DNA of 64,000 nucleotides from Chromobacterium phragmitis (GTDB taxonomy: Bacteria > Pseudomonadota > Gammaproteobacteria > Burkholderiales > Chromobacteriaceae), in assembly GCF_003325475.1 (NCBI RefSeq), contig NZ_CP029495.1, positions 4,092,001 through 4,156,000 on the forward strand, written 5' to 3'. Position 1 is the stretch's first letter, and every line of letters starts with the position of its first letter. The notes beneath the pieces are model-generated. The model saw only the letters and a program-made list of their open reading frames with translations, did no database searches and was not told the origin of the DNA. Both the position numbers and the translations under genes were made by a program. Below are positions 34,443 through 43,629 of this stretch, piece after piece.

Positions 34443-36752
34443 ATGAGAAAAATGCGATTTTTCAAGCGCAAAGCCGTAGTCAAGAATAACCAGACGCCGC
34501 TGCCGCCGCAGCTGGTCGCCCTGTTCCGCGAGGCATGGTGGCTGCTGATGGCGGTGGCGGCCGTCTACCTTGTGCTGGTGCTGGCCAGCTACTCGCCGCT
34601 CGACTCTTCCTGGTCGCACAGCTCCTCCGACCCCACCGTCCGCAATTACGGCGGCGCCTTTGGCGCATGGCTGTCGGACATGCTGCTGTACGTATTCGGT
34701 TTCTCCGCCTGGTGGCTGGTGGTGTTCTGCCTGGTGGCGATAGGTTGGGGCTACCGCCGAATCGAAAGCCTGGGTTTCAAGTTCAACCCCATCACTGCGG
34801 CCGCGGTCGGCGGCTTTGTTCTGCTGCTGCTGTCCAGCTCCAGCTTCGAGGCCATCGTGCTGGATGGGAAAGCCGTTTCGTTGCCGCTTGATGCCGGAGG
34901 CATGTTCGGCCACTTCATCGGCAAAGGCATCGCCCACGGACTGGGGTTGTCCGGCTCTTATTTATTGCTGGGCGTGCTCTCCGCCATCGGTTTTTCCTTG
35001 TTCACCGGCCTATCCTGGCTCAACCTGATGGAACGCATCGGCGCTTGGCTGGAAGAAGGCGCGATGGATCTGTGGCGGAAATGGCAAGCCAAGAAGGATA
35101 GGGAAATCGGCAAAGAAACCGCGCAAAAGCGCGAAGAAAAGGTTTCCGTAGCCAAGAAGAGGATTGAGGACGCCGCGCCGGTGCGCATCGAACCGCCGGT
35201 ATTGGAAGTGCCGGTTTCCTCCAAGGCGCAGAAGCCGGTCCAGCAATCGCTGTTCGCCGACCCGAAAGACAGCGCCCTGCCCGGACTGAGCCTGCTGGAC
35301 GCGCCCAAGGAAACGCTGGAACCGGTGTCGCAAGAAACCGTCGAGTACACCTCGCGGCTGATCGAGCGCAAGCTGGCCGACTTCGGCGTGGAAGTGAAAG
35401 TGATCGCCGCCTATCCCGGCCCGGTGATCACCCGTTACGAAATCGAGCCCGCGGTCGGCGTCAAGGGCGCGCAGATCGTCAACCTGATGAAGGACCTGGC
35501 GCGCGCGCTGTCGCTGGTTTCCATCCGGGTGGTCGAAACCATTCCGGGCAAGACTTACATGGGCCTGGAGCTGCCCAATCCCAAACGCCAGATCGTCAAG
35601 CTGACCGAAATCATCGGCTCGGACGGCTATCAGAACATGGCGTCCAGGTTGACCATTGCGCTGGGCAAGGACATCGCTGGCCAGCCGGTGTCGGCCGATC
35701 TGGCCAAGATGCCCCACGTACTGGTGGCCGGCACCACCGGCTCCGGTAAATCAGTGGCCATCAACGCTATGATCCTGTCGCTGCTGTACAAGGCGACGCC
35801 GCAGGAAGTGCGGCTGATCATGGTGGACCCGAAAATGCTGGAGCTGTCGGTGTATGAAGGCATTCCGCACCTGCTGGCCCCGGTGGTCACCGACATGAAG
35901 CAGGCCGCCAACGCGCTGAACTGGTGCGTGGGCGAGATGGAGCGCCGCTACAAGCTGATGTCCAAGCTCGGCGTGCGCAATCTGGCCGGCTTCAACCAGA
36001 AGATCAAGGATGCCGACAAGGCCGGCGAGAAGATTCCAAATCCGTTCAGCCTGACGCCGGAAACGCCGGAGCCGCTGGACACCCTGCCCTTGATCGTGGT
36101 GGTGATAGACGAACTGGCCGATCTGATGATGGTGGCCGGCAAGAAGATCGAAGAGTTGATCGCCCGTCTGGCGCAGAAGGCCCGCGCGGCAGGCATTCAC
36201 TTGATCCTGGCCACCCAGCGGCCATCGGTGGATGTGATCACCGGCCTGATCAAGGCCAATATCCCGACACGCATCGCCTTCCAGGTGTCCAGCAAGATAG
36301 ACAGCCGCACCATCCTGGACCAGATGGGCGCGGAAACGCTGCTGGGCCAGGGCGACATGCTCTACCTGCCGCCGGGCACCGGCTACCCCAACCGCGTCCA
36401 CGGCGCCTTCGTCTCCGACGAGGAAGTCCACCACGTCGTGGAGTTTCTGAAAGCCTCCGGCGAACCGAACTACATCGAAGGCATCCTCACAGGGCAGGCC
36501 GACGGCGACGACAACGCCAGCGCCGGCGGCCTAGACGGCGAATCGGACGGCGAATCGGATCCGCTGTACGACGAAGCCGTCGCCATCGTGGTGAAAACCC
36601 GCAAGGCGTCGATCTCTTCGGTGCAGCGCCATCTGCGAATCGGCTACAACCGCGCGGCGCGGCTGATCGAGCAGATGGAGGCCGCCGGCCTAGTATCCTC
36701 GATGGAAAGCAACGGCAACCGCACCGTGCTGGCCCCGGCCAGAGAAGACTGA
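34443..36752 (+). CDS. ftsK: DNA translocase FtsK
   Basis: A 769-aa FtsK/SpoIIIE. Four N-terminal helices (about residues 25-195), a short charged linker, alpha and beta motor domains with Walker A AGTTGSGKSVA (near residue 430) and Walker B LIVVVIDELADLMMV, and a C-terminal winged-helix gamma domain (YDEAVAIVVKTRKASISSVQRHLRIGYNRAARLIEQME) that reads KOPS sites. It pumps DNA at the septum and activates XerCD at dif. The linker is short, as in SpoIIIE-like forms. Confidence 0.97.
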   Translation: MRKMRFFKRKAVVKNNQTPLPPQLVALFREAWWLLMAVAAVYLVLVLASYSPLDSSWSHSSSDPTVRNYGGAFGAWLSDMLLYVFGFSAWWLVVFCLVAIGWGYRRIESLGFKFNPITAAAVGGFVLLLLSSSSFEAIVLDGKAVSLPLDAGGMFGHFIGKGIAHGLGLSGSYLLLGVLSAIGFSLFTGLSWLNLMERIGAWLEEGAMDLWRKWQAKKDREIGKETAQKREEKVSVAKKRIEDAAPVRIEPPVLEVPVSSKAQKPVQQSLFADPKDSALPGLSLLDAPKETLEPVSQETVEYTSRLIERKLADFGVEVKVIAAYPGPVITRYEIEPAVGVKGAQIVNLMKDLARALSLVSIRVVETIPGKTYMGLELPNPKRQIVKLTEIIGSDGYQNMASRLTIALGKDIAGQPVSADLAKMPHVLVAGTTGSGKSVAINAMILSLLYKATPQEVRLIMVDPKMLELSVYEGIPHLLAPVVTDMKQAANALNWCVGEMERRYKLMSKLGVRNLAGFNQKIKDADKAGEKIPNPFSLTPETPEPLDTLPLIVVVIDELADLMMVAGKKIEELIARLAQKARAAGIHLILATQRPSVDVITGLIKANIPTRIAFQVSSKIDSRTILDQMGAETLLGQGDMLYLPPGTGYPNRVHGAFVSDEEVHHVVEFLKASGEPNYIEGILTGQADGDDNASAGGLDGESDGESDPLYDEAVAIVVKTRKASISSVQRHLRIGYNRAARLIEQMEAAGLVSSMESNGNRTVLAPARED

Positions 36753-36760
36753 GACCTCAC

Positions 36761-36782
36761 GGACGCCGCCGCCGCGGCGTCC
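36761..36782 (+). terminator. Hairpin after ftsK
   Basis: GGACGCCGC (36761-36769), CGCC loop, GCGGCGTCC (36774-36782): a 9-bp perfect stem without a clear T run, between ftsK and hemH. Confidence 0.5.
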
Positions 36783-36806
36783 GCATTCCCACAATAAAGG
36801 ATGGCC

Positions 36807-37895
36807 ATGCCCCGCTATCTGCCCGAACCCGCGTTCCGCCATGATTACACGCCCAAGACCGGCGTGCTGCTGATCAATTTGGGTACCCCGGATGCGCCTA
36901 CCGCGCAAGCGCTGCGCCCCTACCTCAAGCAATTCCTTTCAGATCCGCGCGTGATCGAGATCCCACGCCTGCCTTGGTGGTTGATTCTGAACGGCATCAT
37001 TCTGAACACTCGACCCAAGCAGTCAGCTAAAAAATACGCCAGCATCTGGACCAAAGATGGCTCGCCGCTGCTGACGCACACCCGCAGCCAGGCCAAGCTG
37101 CTGAAGGGACAACTGGGAGAAATGGGGCTGCGCGAATTGGTTGTCGATTATGCGATGCGTTATGGCAACCCATCGATCGAAAGCGTAATCGGCAAGATGC
37201 GGGAACAAGGCGTGGAGCGGCTGTTGCTGCTGCCGCTGTACCCACAATACGCTGCCTCCTCCAGCGCCACCGCGTTAGACGAAGCCTTCCGGGTGCTGGC
37301 CCGTCTGCGCAACATGCCGGAAGTGCGCGCCGTGCGGCACTTTCACGACAATCCAGGGTATATCGCCGCGCTGGCGGCGCAGGTCCGCAAGCATTGGCAG
37401 CACGGCGGGTCGCCTGACACACTGGTGATGAGCTTCCACGGCGTGCCTCGCTTCACCCGCGACAAGGGCGACCCCTATCACTGCGAATGCCAGAGAACCG
37501 GCCGCCTGCTGGCCGAGGCTCTGCAGCTTCGGCCCGATCAATACGTCATCAGTTTCCAAAGCCGCTTTGGCCGCACCGAATGGCTGAAGCCCTATACCAG
37601 CGAAGTGCTGGAACAATTGGGCAGGGCGAAAACCGGCAAGATCGACGTGATTTGTCCAGGCTTTGTCGGCGATTGCCTGGAAACGCTGGAAGAAATCGCA
37701 ATGGAGGGAAAAGAAACCTTCCTGAGCAGCGGCGGTGGCGAATTCCGCTACATCTCCTGCCTCAATGAGGATCCGCAATGGATAGCCGCACTCGCAGCCA
37801 TTACCAGGGACAATCTGATAGGATGGATTGAAAAACCGGCAGAAGATGCCCAAGCGAGACGAATCCGCGCCCATGACATGGGGGCATCCTCCTGA
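36807..37895 (+). CDS. hemH: Ferrochelatase
   Basis: About 362 aa. Inserts Fe2+ into protoporphyrin IX, the last haem step. Conserved opening GVLLINLGTPDAPT, the active-site His in SFHGVPRF and the Glu in PGFVGDCLETLEEI are present. Two in-frame ATGs compete: 36801 abuts an AAGG directly, whereas 36807 stands 6 bases from it, so 36807 is preferred. Followed by a strong terminator. Confidence 0.96.
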   Translation: MPRYLPEPAFRHDYTPKTGVLLINLGTPDAPTAQALRPYLKQFLSDPRVIEIPRLPWWLILNGIILNTRPKQSAKKYASIWTKDGSPLLTHTRSQAKLLKGQLGEMGLRELVVDYAMRYGNPSIESVIGKMREQGVERLLLLPLYPQYAASSSATALDEAFRVLARLRNMPEVRAVRHFHDNPGYIAALAAQVRKHWQHGGSPDTLVMSFHGVPRFTRDKGDPYHCECQRTGRLLAEALQLRPDQYVISFQSRFGRTEWLKPYTSEVLEQLGRAKTGKIDVICPGFVGDCLETLEEIAMEGKETFLSSGGGEFRYISCLNEDPQWIAALAAITRDNLIGWIEKPAEDAQARRIRAHDMGASS

Positions 37896-37962
37896 CATCA
37901 ATGCCGGCCTTCACCTTGCCTGCCGCGCCGCACAAATCATTAAAAATCAACTGGATAACCTG

Positions 37963-38004
37963 AAAAACCGGGCATGTGACCTTTTGGTCATATGCCCGGT
38001 TTTA
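37963..38004 (+). terminator. Terminator after hemH
   Basis: AAAACCGGGCAT (37964-37975) pairs with ATGCCCGGTTTT (37992-38003); the inner part GTGACC/GGTCAT also pairs. Long stem flanked by A and T tracts, so it may act on both strands. Confidence 0.9.
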
Positions 38005-38185
38005 ACTTATTTTCCGCAAAACGGCGATATTGATCCTATATTCATTGGGTGCGCGCCGGGCTGCATTGACACCCTCGCGAACTGCTCAACATAATCGATC
38101 GCAACTGACAGCCTCTTAATGGTGTTGTTGGTTTACCTAAAGAGATCATCAAAGTCTACGCAGATAAGATTCAGGGGAACTCTCA

Positions 38186-39382
38186 ATGAACAAATACGCT
38201 CGCTACAGTCTGATCGCCACCGCCGTCATCGCCATGAGCGCCTGCAGCAAACAGGAACAACCCGCGGCCGATCAGGCCTCCTCCGCTCCGAGCCAGGCTG
38301 CAGGCGGAGGCGAAACCGTGGTCAAGATCGGCCAGGTTTCACCGATGTCCGGCCCCATCTCTCATCTGGGCAAGGACAATGAGTACGGCGCCAAGCTCGC
38401 CATCGAGGATCTGAACGCCAAAGGCGTTGAAATCGGGGGCAAGAAAGTCAAGTTCGAACTGGTGTCGGAAGACGATCAGGGCGATCCGAAAATCGGCACC
38501 CAGGTCGCGCAACGCCTGGTTGACGCCGGCGTGGTCGGCGTCGTCGGCCACCTGAACTCCGGCACCACCATTCCGGCCTCCAAGATCTATTCCGACGCCG
38601 GCATCCCGCAGATATCTCCGTCCGCCACCAACCCGGACTATACCAAGCAAGGCTTCAAGACGACCTTCCGCGTGATCGCCAACGACGTGCAGCAAGGCAA
38701 GGCGCTAGGCGAATTCGCCACCAAGGAGCTGCACGCCAAGAAGATCGCCATCATCGACGACCGCACCGCTTATGGCCAAGGCCTGGCCGACCAGTTCGAA
38801 GGCGCGGTGAAAAACGGCGGCTCGCAAGTGGTAAAACGCGAGTTCACCAACAACACCGCCACCGACTTCAACGCCATCCTCACCTCGATCAAGGCAACCA
38901 ACCCGGATCTGGTGTTCTACGGCGGCATGGACGCGCAAGCCGGCCCGCTGGCCAAACAGATGCAACGCCTGGGCATCAAGGCCAAGCTGATGGGCGGCGA
39001 CGGCTGGCAAACGCCTGAATTCGTCAAGCTGGCCGGCGATGCCTCCGAAGGCCAATTCGCTTCCAGCTGCGGCATTTCCCGCGACAAGATGCCTGGCTTC
39101 AAAGCCTTCGACGAGAAGTTCAAGAAGGAATTCAACACCGACGTGCAGATCTACGCGCCGTTCGAATACGACGCCGTGATGGTGCTGGTGGACGCAATGA
39201 AGCGCGCTAAATCCACCGATCCCAAAGCCTATCTGCCGGAAGTGGGCAAAACCGACTATGAAGGTGTGACGGGCAAGATCGCCTTTGACGACAAGGGCGA
39301 CATCAAGAACGGAGCCGTTACCGTATATCAGGTGAAGAACGGCAAGTGGGAAGTGGTGTCCACCGTGGGCGGCAGCAAGTAA
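38186..39382 (+). CDS. Branched-chain amino-acid binding lipoprotein (LivK-like)
   Basis: A 398-aa family-4 periplasmic binding protein. The signal peptide ends with a lipobox (MSAC, Cys19), unusual for E. coli LivJ/K but common for Gram-negative lipoprotein variants. Mature core: KIGQVSPMSGPISHLGKDNEYGAKLAIEDLNAKG, VGHLNSGTTIPASKIYSDAGIPQISPSATNP, FYGGMDAQAGPLAKQMQRLG. It would feed a Liv ABC importer, but none is nearby. Isolated between two terminators with a GGGGA ribosome site. Confidence 0.93.
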   Translation: MNKYARYSLIATAVIAMSACSKQEQPAADQASSAPSQAAGGGETVVKIGQVSPMSGPISHLGKDNEYGAKLAIEDLNAKGVEIGGKKVKFELVSEDDQGDPKIGTQVAQRLVDAGVVGVVGHLNSGTTIPASKIYSDAGIPQISPSATNPDYTKQGFKTTFRVIANDVQQGKALGEFATKELHAKKIAIIDDRTAYGQGLADQFEGAVKNGGSQVVKREFTNNTATDFNAILTSIKATNPDLVFYGGMDAQAGPLAKQMQRLGIKAKLMGGDGWQTPEFVKLAGDASEGQFASSCGISRDKMPGFKAFDEKFKKEFNTDVQIYAPFEYDAVMVLVDAMKRAKSTDPKAYLPEVGKTDYEGVTGKIAFDDKGDIKNGAVTVYQVKNGKWEVVSTVGGSK

Positions 39383-39413
39383 AGTCGCCCTTACGCCTGA
39401 CGGCGCAGGCGCA

Positions 39414-39445
39414 AACGCCCCTTCGATTGCGGAGGGGCGTTTTCC
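39414..39445 (+). terminator. Terminator after the Liv-type binding protein
   Basis: AACGCCCCT (39414-39422), 10-nt loop, AGGGGCGTT (39433-39441), then TTTCCTT. Confidence 0.88.
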
Positions 39446-39516
39446 TTGTGAAACAGCATCCTATGCGGTGCGGCCACATTGTTCATAGGCATGCTCAAGC
39501 GCTCAAATGACCAAGT

Positions 39517-39930
39517 CTACACATCAACAGGCGCTTGCTCGCTTAACTGGTCTACCAACGCGTAAGTTTGACGTCGTCGGACATTAAGAGCGCCGTAGCC
39601 TTTTTTAACAGCGACTTCGCCAGCTCCAACCGCAGGACGCGGGCCACCAACTCCTGAATGCGCTGTTGATCGGGCGTCAAGGCTTTGCTGCGTGGTGTGA
39701 TGACGTGCATCTCCTGCTGCAGTTGCGCAATTCAGCGACGCAGAACCGTTTCTCCAACGCGAATGGCCTGGCAGGCCTGGCGAACGGAGTGGCCTTGCTC
39801 GAGAACGAGGCGGGCGGCTGCAAGTTTGAATTCGGGGTTGAAAGTACGACGTGCTCTGCTCATGGGTCACCTTGGTTGAGGCGGTGACTGTACCACCTAA
39901 GTTGGTGTCCGGATTTATTAGACCACTACA
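39517..39930 (-). mobile_element. IS3-family remnant
   Basis: The outer end is intact: on the minus strand it begins TGTAGTGGTCTAATAAATCC at 39930, a typical IS3-family terminus. It retains orfA and the first codons of orfB and breaks off near 39517, so most of orfB and the other end are lost. Confidence 0.8.
39552..39863 (-). pseudogene. IS3 orfA transposase with an internal nonsense codon
   Basis: Reading from ATG at 39863: MSRARRTFNPEFKLAAARLV, then LEQGHSVRQACQAIRVGETV, the IS3 OrfA HTH, followed by LRR-stop-IAQLQQEM where the family has Trp (TGA at 39732-39734 instead of TGG). The frame then continues correctly to LLKKATALLMSDD..., the usual OrfA end. A slippery A AAA AAG run lies near the end, and the -1 frame continues as orfB for about 25 codons before it is cut off. 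Confidence 0.85.
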
Positions 39931-40039
39931 TCCGGGACTTGACACCTATATAGCTGCGCTTCTTGTGTCGGCGTCAATATTTCCGAGATACGAACACCAC
40001 GACTTCCCATGCCCCGCAAGACATCAGTGCTGTTTGGAA

Positions 40040-40479
40040 CTAATTATTAAACCGATAAAGTTCAGGACTTAATTCAAATACACCAGCACCTACATCTACA
40101 AATTTATGCTCTCTATTAACTGAAGCACCCGTAGCAAGAAACTTGGCCAGCGGGATGTACGGATCGTCATCGAGAGAAACTTTTATTCCCCCTCTGGAAA
40201 CACAATCCTGCCACTTAAGACAATTAATAACCAATATTTGCCTGTAGACCCCCCTTCAATTAGGCGCTCAATAATACTCTCAACCTCCTTCCAGCTTTCA
40301 CCATCCTGGCTAAGAATTTCGGACAGTGGGTGAAATGGCCAACCAGATGCATTATGACGATCAAAGATAGTGAGAGACTTGACCAAATATTCCCTAAAGA
40401 ATTTGGCCGAACAGCTATCTGCATCCCGTCGTTTTGCCACCGCATCAACAAACAATCCCAGCTCCTCTTGACTAATCAT
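40040..40479 (-). pseudogene. AT-rich orphan gene with a one-base frameshift
   Basis: Two overlapping minus-strand frames read as one protein if one G is added to the G5 run at 40188-40192 (C5 on plus): ...KYWLLIVLSGRIVFPEG then GIKVSLDDDPYIPLAKFLAT.... The joined product is about 147 aa, acidic, without signal peptide or membrane helix. I do not recognise it; size, acidity and AT-richness resemble immunity proteins of polymorphic toxins, but no toxin is adjacent. It lies between two IS scars. The frameshift may be real, phase-variable or a sequencing error. ATG at 40479 lacks a good ribosome site. Confidence 0.6.
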
Positions 40480-40607
40480 AGCCCACACCGTTTGCCTCTA
40501 AAATATTTCATCTAGCGGCGCCTTGAAAATTTACGTTATAAATCAATTCCCCATACCTGTTTCCAGGTATGCCATGGATCTACCCCAGCCTCTGGATGAG
40601 ATGCTAG

Positions 40608-41767
40608 GGAAGGTCTGAACAAGTCCCCAACCTTCCCGCAAACTACTTCCACCCCAGCCTGACTCAGGACGCTACCATGCGACAGCAGATGACCTTCACC
40701 GATCTTGAGCTCGCCGCCAAGAAGAAGCGCACCCGCCGCGAAATCTTTTGGCCGAGATGGATCAGGTCATGCCTTGGCCGCAACTGGAAGCCGTCATCGC
40801 TCCGGTTTACCCCAAGCCCGGCAACGGTCGCCGCCCCTACCCGTTGTCCGCCATGCTGCGCGCCTACTGCCTGCAGCACTGGTACAGCCTGTCCGATCCC
40901 GCCATGGAAGAAAGCCTGCACGAGATCGCCTCCATGCGCCAGTTCGCCGGCCTCTCCCTGGATGCCATCCCGAACGAAACCACCTTGCTGAACTTCCGCC
41001 ATCTGCTGGAGAAGCACCAGCTGACCCACGCCCTGTTTGCCGCCATCCACCAGCATCTCTCCGATAAAGGGCGGATGTTGAAGCAAGGCACCATCGTCGA
41101 TGCCACCCTGATCCACGCGCCCAGCTCCACCCAAAACGCCCTGGGCGAACGCGATCCGGATAGGCATCAAACCAAGAAGGGCAATCAGTGGTTCTTCGGC
41201 ATGAAGGCCCATATCGGGATCGATGCCCAGTCCGGCCTGGTGCATCACGTGGCCGGCACCGCTGCCAATGTGGCGGATGTCACGATGGTCGATCAGTTGC
41301 TGCACGGCGAGGAAGTCGATGTGTTTGGCGATGCCGGCTTTACTGGCGCGCACAAGCGAGTCGAACACCAATCGCGGGCAGTGCGCTGGTGGATTGCCAT
41401 GCGGCCCGGTCAGCGCCAAGCGCTGACGGATTCAGCTGACGACCGGCAGATCCAGCTGGTCGAAACGGTCAAAGCCAAGATTCGGGCCAAAGTTGAGCAT
41501 CCCTTCCGGGTCATCAAGCAGCAGTTTGACTACCTGAAAACACGCTACCGGGGCTTGAAGAAGAACACCGCGCAACTGATGACGTTGTTCGGGCTGGCCA
41601 ACATCTGGCTGGCGCGAAAGGTCTTGCTGGCGGGGAGCTGAAAGGGCGGACGGCCGGGTATCCGGTCATTCTGGTGGTTGCCGGACTGAAATCGGTGGCC
41701 CTACTGCAGCCAAAGCATCTGCGAGAAATTGCATTTCTGTTTGCTCGGCAGGTTATTCAGACCTTCC
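40608..41767 (+). mobile_element. IS5-family insertion sequence, 1160 bp
   Basis: Ends share GGAAGGTCTGAA as inverted repeats (40608-40619; complement at 41756-41767), diverging afterwards. Flanking tetranucleotides are CTAG on the left and ATAG on the right, a near match to the 4-bp YTAR target duplication of IS5 elements. One transposase gene, frameshifted. Confidence 0.9.
40677..41641 (+). pseudogene. IS5-family transposase with a frameshift near the start
   Basis: Reads MRQQMTFTDLELAAKKKRTR then REIF, and should continue LAEMDQVMPWPQLEAVIAPV, but the T run at 40746-40749 has four T instead of five, which shifts the frame. From 40748 the remaining ~297 residues are intact with the DDE core: IVDATLIHAPSST (D), VFGDAGFTGA (D), and VEHPFRVIKQQFDY..R..GL (E region). 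Inactive unless the T run is a sequencing error or the element uses frameshifting. Confidence 0.88.
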
Positions 41768-41864
41768 ATAGATATCCCACGAGCCACGCTGGCTCCTTGG
41801 TGCCTGTTTTGTTTTTCTGCCACATGAATCCGCAATTCCTACTGTTTTTTGACGCCAAAAGTTG

Positions 41865-41882
41865 AATGAACGTTCGTTCATT
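41865..41882. promoter_or_regulatory. TetR-type operator upstream of tetR at 41922
   Basis: AATGAACG (41865-41872), TT, CGTTCATT (41875-41882): an 18-bp dyad, the common TGAACG-type TetR box, 40 bp before the start codon. Confidence 0.75.
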
Positions 41883-41921
41883 ATATGATCAAGAAAGTCA
41901 CCATTACGCAAAGGAAACCGC

Positions 41922-42515
41922 ATGATGCCCAAGCGCCAGCAGCAAATCGAAAACCGCCGCGGACAGATCGTCGAGGCGGCGCTTGTCTGTTTCATCGCTT
42001 CAGGCTTCCACCAGACCGGCATGCGCGACATCGCGGATGCCGCCGGCGTCAGCCTGGGCAATCTGTACAACCACTTCCCGAACAAACAGGCCTTGATCGC
42101 GGAGATAGCCGTGATGGAAGCGCTGGAAAAACAGGACTTGATCGATGCGTTGGCGGCGGACCCCGCCGGCCCCGCCATCCGGGATTTCGCCGAACGCTAT
42201 CTGCAGCTGTGCGAGCGTCCGGAAGATGTCAGCCTGACCGCCGAAGTGCTGGCGGAAGCGGCGCGCGACGCCGAGCTGGCTCGGCTGTTCGCTGCCAACC
42301 GCCGTCGCCTGGTCAGCGCCTTGGCCGATGCCTTGCACCGCGGCGCCGAACAGGGAGACATAGACAATGGCCTGCCCTTTTCCGCCTGCGCCCACTGGCT
42401 GCTGGATGCGCTGGAAGGCTGCGCCATCAATCGCGCCCTACTGGGCACCCAACTGGAAGACGCAGACATCTCCGCCTTGATCGACAAGCTATTGTCGCCC
42501 GCGGGAGGAAAATGA
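41922..42515 (+). CDS. TetR-family regulator
   Basis: A 197-aa TetR regulator. HTH at about residues 30-55 (TGMRDIADAAGVSLGNLYNHFPNK). AAAGGAAA precedes two consecutive ATG codons (41922, 41925). The 18-bp palindrome upstream suggests autorepression. The TGA overlaps the next gene's ATG (ATGA), so regulator and membrane protein form one operon, with the membrane protein as the likely controlled function. Confidence 0.92.
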   Translation: MMPKRQQQIENRRGQIVEAALVCFIASGFHQTGMRDIADAAGVSLGNLYNHFPNKQALIAEIAVMEALEKQDLIDALAADPAGPAIRDFAERYLQLCERPEDVSLTAEVLAEAARDAELARLFAANRRRLVSALADALHRGAEQGDIDNGLPFSACAHWLLDALEGCAINRALLGTQLEDADISALIDKLLSPAGGK

Positions 42516-43570
42516 TGAGCCCGCGCCCAAACCGTCTGGACGGCCTGGACCTGGCCCGTTGCCTGGCCCTGATCGGCATGGTGCTGGTCAACTTCCGCCT
42601 GGCGATCGCGCCCTTTCCGTCCGGCCAGGACCCGCTGCTGTTCTGGTTCTCGCTGCTTGAGGGGCGATCCGCCGCCACCTTCGTCACCCTGGCCGGTATT
42701 GGCCTGGGCCTGGCCACCGCGCGGCTGGCTCGCGTCCAGGCCATAAGCCAGACCTGCCGGCGCGCCGTGTTCCTGCTGGCGGTCGGACTGCTCAACTTCA
42801 CCATATTCCCCGCTGACATCATCCATTACTACGCCTTCTATTTCTTCGCCGCCTGCCTGCTGCTGAAACTGCCTGAGCGATGGCTGCTGGCCGCGCTGTG
42901 CCTGACGTTGGCGGCGGCCTTCACCATGCAACTAACACTGGACTATGGACATGGCTGGAACTGGGACACTCTCAGCTACGAAGGCTTCTGGACGCCGTCA
43001 GGTTTCGCGCGCAACCTGCTGCTCAATGGCTGGCACCCAGTGTTGCCCTGGCTGGGCTTTGCGATATGGGGGCTATGGCTGTCGCGGCAATCCTTGGCCC
43101 GCTCTGACACGCAATGGAAGCTGATGGCCGGCGGCGCGTTGCTGGCGCTGGCCAGCGGTCTGTTGTCGGCCTGGCTGCAAGACTTTTCGCCGGCCCGGTT
43201 TTCGCCGTTTCTGGGAACGAAGCCATTGCCGCCCGGACCGCTGTACATGCTGAACGCAGGCGGTATCGCCAGCGTGGCGATAGGCGGCTGCCTGGCGCTG
43301 GCGTCGCGCCCGGCCTTGGCTGCCCGGCTCGCGCCGCTGCTGGCGGCGGGCCGGCAAACGCTGACGCTGTACATCGCCCATATTTTGATCGGCATGGGCG
43401 TTCTGGAGGAAATGGGATGGCTGGACAGCGGCAAGCTCGCGCAGGTGCCGCCGGCGGCGGCGCTGTATTGCGCCGCCGCCGTGGCCTTCGCCTGGCTATG
43501 GTCCAAGCGCTTCCGCCATGGCCCGCTGGAGTGGCTGATGCGGCGGGTCTGCGACCGGCCGGCACCTTGA
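42512..43570 (+). CDS. DUF418/HGSNAT-like polytopic membrane protein
   Basis: About 352 aa with roughly ten helices. Opens RLDGLDLARCLALIGMVLVNF (the R.D.LDLAR..AL.GM..VN motif of DUF418/YeiB and heparan-alpha-glucosaminide acetyltransferase-like proteins) and ends with GRQTLTLYIAHILIGMGVLE, the paired C-terminal motif. Such proteins are thought to move acyl groups across the inner membrane; substrate unknown. Translationally coupled to the TetR gene. A stem-loop lies between it and the convergent gene. Confidence 0.75.
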   Translation: MMSPRPNRLDGLDLARCLALIGMVLVNFRLAIAPFPSGQDPLLFWFSLLEGRSAATFVTLAGIGLGLATARLARVQAISQTCRRAVFLLAVGLLNFTIFPADIIHYYAFYFFAACLLLKLPERWLLAALCLTLAAAFTMQLTLDYGHGWNWDTLSYEGFWTPSGFARNLLLNGWHPVLPWLGFAIWGLWLSRQSLARSDTQWKLMAGGALLALASGLLSAWLQDFSPARFSPFLGTKPLPPGPLYMLNAGGIASVAIGGCLALASRPALAARLAPLLAAGRQTLTLYIAHILIGMGVLEEMGWLDSGKLAQVPPAAALYCAAAVAFAWLWSKRFRHGPLEWLMRRVCDRPAP

Positions 43571-43580
43571 AAACGACTTC

Positions 43581-43609
43581 CTTCCGGCAGGAAACCATCC
43601 CGCCGGAAG
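43581..43609. terminator. Stem-loop between convergent genes
   Basis: CTTCCGGC (43581-43588) pairs with GCCGGAAG (43602-43609), 13-nt loop; no T tract. Lies between the membrane-protein stop (43570) and the isomerase stop (43630). Confidence 0.5.
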
Positions 43610-43629
43610 GCGAAGACATCTTTCTGTCC

